From NCBI RefSeq assembly GCF_024519455.1, contig NZ_JALJRY010000020.1:124001-188000 (forward strand): a stretch of DNA of 64,000 bases, in the 5' to 3' direction. A program made the translations under genes and the position numbers. Below the pieces are notes generated by a model. It saw only the letters and a list, made by a program, of their open reading frames with translations, searched no databases and was not told the DNA's origin. This document shows positions 61,397 through 64,000 of the stretch, piece by piece (the first letter of the stretch is position 1; each line of letters starts with the position of its first letter). The stretch comes from Streptomyces sp. STR69 (GTDB lineage Bacteria; Actinomycetota; Actinomycetes; Streptomycetales; Streptomycetaceae).

Positions 61397-62087
61397 CGTT
61401 CTCCTTGAAGCGTGAGCGTCCAACCGATGGGTGTCTGGCGGCTACCCCGGTTCGCCGGAATATCGCCTCGCGCGATTCGGTAGACCTCGTCAAGATCACC
61501 GCGGTATGCCCGCAGCGCCCGCGGTCCGACCGTGGATGCGATGTGGATCCGTGCGCGTTGCTTCTCCGAAACGGCTTCCCGGTACTGCCCCCTGAGGCAT
61601 CGTCAGCCCGCTGGGCTCGAAGGAATGCTCCTGACCAGATGGAATGATGAACAACCTCTGGGGTGACAAGAGGTGATGGGTTGTCAGCCACGTGCAGGCA
61701 GCACCGTGTCTGACGGATCCGGGTCGAGATGATGGTGGAGCCTGGCTCTCAGCGCCGCGGCATCCGGGTGAGCAAGTTCCTCGAAGAGCGCCAGGGACAG
61801 GGGCCCGGCTTCGCGGGCGGCTTCGGGATTCCGGGCCGCGTGGTGGGTGTCCTTGATGTGGGACTGGGGTTCCCCGTACGGGTTGGTATTCGCGTCGGGG
61901 GGCGGCGATCAAGCGCGTCCATGGGTTCCGGGCCGGGCTCCCGGGCGGCACCGTCTCGTCCGGTATCACGGTCGATGGCGGGCACGTACTCCGCCTGGAA
62001 CTTCTGTTCCAGGCGGAGTGGTGGTGGCTCCGGGTCTCATCGGCCAGTCCTCAGGCGACGAGCCCGTCGGGGCGCGCGGACGAGGGG
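61397..62087. other. Intergenic region with an unassigned coding-like remnant
   Basis: 691 bases without an intact gene. On the minus strand 61908-61684 a start-less frame with clearly coding-like composition reads DANTNPYGEPQSHIKDTHH, then EAGPLSLALFEELAHPDAAALRARL and ends DTVLPARG before a stop. An in-frame stop sits just upstream at about 61910. It looks like the C-terminus of a lost gene that I cannot identify. Confidence 0.4.
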
Positions 62088-63689
62088 TCAGGCCCGATAG
62101 GCCAAGTTGGCCATCATCCCGGCCTCGCCGTGGTAGGCGTTGTGGCAGTGCAGCATCCACTGGCCGGGGTTGTCGGCATCGAAGAGGGCGGACACCGTCT
62201 TCCCGGGCAGCACGATCGCGGTGTCCTTGCGCGGGCCGGAGGTGCCGAGCTGGTAGGTGTGGCCGTGCAGGTGCATCGGATGCCACATCTGCGTCGTGTT
62301 GACGAAGTCGAGCCGTACCCGCCGACCCTCCTCGACGACGATCGGGTGTGCCTCGGGGTTCTTCATGTCGAACGGTGTGCCGTTGATGGCCCAGTTGTAC
62401 TTCATCATGTTGCCGGTCAGTTTGATCTGGTGGGTGACGTCGGTCTTCGCCGACTCCAGTCGCACGTCGTCGGCGGCGCGCAGCTGGGACGCCGTCATGA
62501 TCATGCCGTCGAGCTCCTTCGGACGGACGGTCGCCTTCGGCATGCTGCCCGAGCCGGTGCGCAGCAGGGCCAGACCGTTTGCGTTCTTGCCCTCGGCCAG
62601 GGCGACAAGCGGAAAGACACCGTCTCCGAGGGTGACGAGGACGTCGTACCGCTCGCCCATGCCGACCAACAGGGCGTCCACGTCCTGGTGCTGGACGGGG
62701 AAACCGTCGGTGTGGGTGATCGTCAGTTTGTGGTCGCCGAGGGCGACCCGGTAGGCGGTGTCCGAGCCGGCATTGATGATGCGCAGTCGTACGCGCTCGC
62801 CGGGTTTGCCGGTGTGGACGTCAGGATCGGTGGCCACGCGGCCGTTGACCAGGTGGTGAGGGTACTCCACGTCGCCGGCGTCGCCGCCGAGCAGCTTGCT
62901 GGCGGCACCCATGAGCCTGAACTTCTTCTTGGCCATGCCGTTGGAGGAGGCGGAGGTCGACGCGGACGGGGAGCCGGAATCGCCCATGTCCATGCCCTCC
63001 ATGCCCCCTGTGTCGCTCATGTCCATGCCGCCCATGTCGGCCATGCCCAGCTTGAGTTCGGTGAAGACGTCGTCGGGGGTGCCGGTGACGCCGTCGACCC
63101 AGTCGTCGATCAGGACGACCCACTCGCTGTCGTACGACAGGGGCTCCTTGGGATCCTCGACGATCAGCGGGGCGTGCAGGCCTCGGTCGAGCTGGACGCC
63201 GACGTGAGGGTGGAAGAAGTACGTGCCCGGGGCGTCGGCGATGAACCGGTAGGTGAAGGTGGAACCGGCCCGGACCGCGGTCTGCGTGGCGGGCGGCACT
63301 CCGTCCATGTCGTTGCGCAGGGCAATGCCGTGCCAGTGGATCGACGTGCTCGTCTTGTGCGGAAGCTGGTTGGACAGCTCGGCCACCAGGCTGTCGCCGA
63401 CGGACAGCCTGACCTCCCTGCCCGGGGTGCGGCCGTCGAAGGCCCAGGTCCTGGGCATGACACCGCCGCCGAGGTCGATCATCGCGGGTGCCGCAGTGAG
63501 GGTGAGCTTGTGCTGTCGGCCGGTGCTGGTCCGCTTCTTCTCGGCGGCGGAAACCGCCGAACCGTTCGGGCTGACCAGTGCACTGCCGGATGAGCTGCTG
63601 CCGGAGCCGTCGCTGCAGGCGGCCAGCACGCCGGTTCCGGCGACTGCGAGGCCGCCGAGCAGGACGGAGCGGCGGTTGATGCTGTTCAT
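62088..63689 (-). CDS. Multicopper oxidase (Tat-exported lipoprotein)
   Basis: 533-residue extracytoplasmic copper oxidase. The N-terminus combines a twin-arginine-like motif (NRRSVLLGG) with a lipobox (LAAC, Cys25), so it is probably exported folded and lipid-anchored. Copper ligands are intact: HWH (118-120), HPH (160-162), HPMHLHGH and the type-1 site motif HCHNAYHGEAGMM at the C-terminus. Residues about 216-236 form a Met/Asp/Gly-rich insertion (MADMGGMDMSD and repeats) before a Ser-rich linker, reminiscent of methionine-rich copper-binding loops in cuprous oxidases. It could oxidise Cu(I) or phenolics. ATG at 63689; an unidentified partial gene precedes it on the same strand. Confidence 0.93.
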   Translation of the reverse strand: MNSINRRSVLLGGLAVAGTGVLAACSDGSGSSSSGSALVSPNGSAVSAAEKKRTSTGRQHKLTLTAAPAMIDLGGGVMPRTWAFDGRTPGREVRLSVGDSLVAELSNQLPHKTSTSIHWHGIALRNDMDGVPPATQTAVRAGSTFTYRFIADAPGTYFFHPHVGVQLDRGLHAPLIVEDPKEPLSYDSEWVVLIDDWVDGVTGTPDDVFTELKLGMADMGGMDMSDTGGMEGMDMGDSGSPSASTSASSNGMAKKKFRLMGAASKLLGGDAGDVEYPHHLVNGRVATDPDVHTGKPGERVRLRIINAGSDTAYRVALGDHKLTITHTDGFPVQHQDVDALLVGMGERYDVLVTLGDGVFPLVALAEGKNANGLALLRTGSGSMPKATVRPKELDGMIMTASQLRAADDVRLESAKTDVTHQIKLTGNMMKYNWAINGTPFDMKNPEAHPIVVEEGRRVRLDFVNTTQMWHPMHLHGHTYQLGTSGPRKDTAIVLPGKTVSALFDADNPGQWMLHCHNAYHGEAGMMANLAYRA

Positions 63690-63764
63690 ATGGAGTGGTG
63701 TCCTCTGACTCGAAACTGCCGACGAGCGCGGAAGGACGGCACATCGCGCGCCGTCCGGCGCGGC

Positions 63765-64000
63765 CTATCTGCGCAGCTGAGAGAGGACGAGCAGGTCGGG
63801 AGGGGCGCGGCCGACCGCGACTGCGGGAGCGCGTCCCGCTGCGGCCTGCCGCAGGTTCACCAGCGGGTCGAACGTTGTCCGGTCGGGGACGGCGAGCTGC
63901 ACGGAGTCGACACTCGCCGTGGTGCAGTGCTGCATGCCCGGCCTGGAACAGACGTCGGCCGCGGCATTGTGCACGGAAACGTCGGAGACCGCCGATGCTC
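63765..64000 (-). CDS. Hypothetical protein, C-terminal part
   Basis: Open frame entering from the right edge, about 77 codons visible: SVHNAAADVCSRPGMQHCTTASVDSVQ, FDPLVNLRQAAAGRAPAVAVGRAPPDLLVLSQLRR then stop. It contains two Cys and a His (DVCSRPGMQHC) and a PPDL-x-VLS-x-x-R ending. Its position 75 bases upstream of the multicopper oxidase suggests it may be a metal-related secreted or membrane protein, but the family cannot be named from this fragment. Confidence 0.55.
   Translation of the reverse strand, partial: ASAVSDVSVHNAAADVCSRPGMQHCTTASVDSVQLAVPDRTTFDPLVNLRQAAAGRAPAVAVGRAPPDLLVLSQLRR

Noticed and set aside
1..64000. tRNA, rRNA, CRISPR arrays, phage attachment sites, intact insertion sequences
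   Set aside because: No tRNA-like cloverleaf, direct-repeat array or complete transposase with terminal repeats was seen by eye; only ISL3 and IstB relics are present.

Overview
High-GC actinomycete DNA, almost certainly Streptomyces. Pointers are the codon bias, many GTG starts, translationally coupled operons, abundant secreted hydrolases, a PAS/GAF/PP2C-type phosphatase, an AfsR-like STAND protein and Lrp regulators. No rRNA, tRNA, CRISPR array or complete insertion sequence was seen. The mix of biosynthetic, catabolic and exported functions with many gene relics suggests a chromosome arm (inference).

Layout. (1) 1-3361: a coupled minus-strand operon (FAH-family hydrolase, cupin, TesB-type thioesterase, acyl/aryl-CoA ligase running off the edge), divergent from a RidA-family gene across a promoter/operator region. 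(2) 4424-20149: a compact NRPS/PKS biosynthetic cluster. It holds a C-A-T-TE NRPS, a 3038-residue A-T-C-A-T-KS-KR-ACP-TE hybrid whose PKS module has no acyltransferase, a GSCFA protein, a GDSH-motif SGNH-like protein and a TauD-type dioxygenase. The second adenylation domain has a proline-type pocket, so the line should make an aminoacyl-proline extended by a reduced C2 unit. This recalls detoxin/rimosamide chemistry and is the most interesting system here. (3) 20153-28252: housekeeping and metabolic genes: an unknown protein, a DinB/SCP2-like protein, D-Ala-D-Ala carboxypeptidase, a large PAS/GAF/SpoIIE phosphatase, a RutA-like flavin monooxygenase and an isochorismatase-family hydrolase. (4) 28268-37667: a transglutaminase-like gene with a palindromic operator, a scar of three broken genes around 29.1-29.8 kb, two Lrp/AsnC regulators, PhzF, a PLP transsulfuration-type enzyme with an amidohydrolase, and a frameshifted STAND relic. 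(5) 37785-42523: cyclophilin and a DEAD-box helicase around a palindrome-rich intergenic region, then a sigma-like membrane protein. (6) 42.6-48 kb: an accessory patch with ISL3 and IstB relics, two antibiotic-kinase-like genes and an acetyltransferase. (7) 48219-58842: secreted carbohydrate-active and surface proteins: a GH5 cellulase under a CebR-like box, a PIG-L deacetylase, a discoidin-domain protein, an internally deleted PLC-like protein, a GH92 mannosidase with a ricin lectin domain and a small secreted protein. (8) 59.2-64 kb: an ArsR-type relic, RecQ helicase, a Tat/lipoprotein multicopper oxidase and a partial unknown gene.

How the genes work together. The NRPS/PKS genes are tightly packed on one strand (overlaps or short gaps) and read as one transcription unit after about 1 kb of non-coding leader. 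Malonyl loading must come from an acyltransferase outside the cluster, such as FabD. The remaining genes form small separate functional groups. Domain positions, motifs and repeats were read by eye from the sequence. Family names come from recognised motifs; no database search was run.
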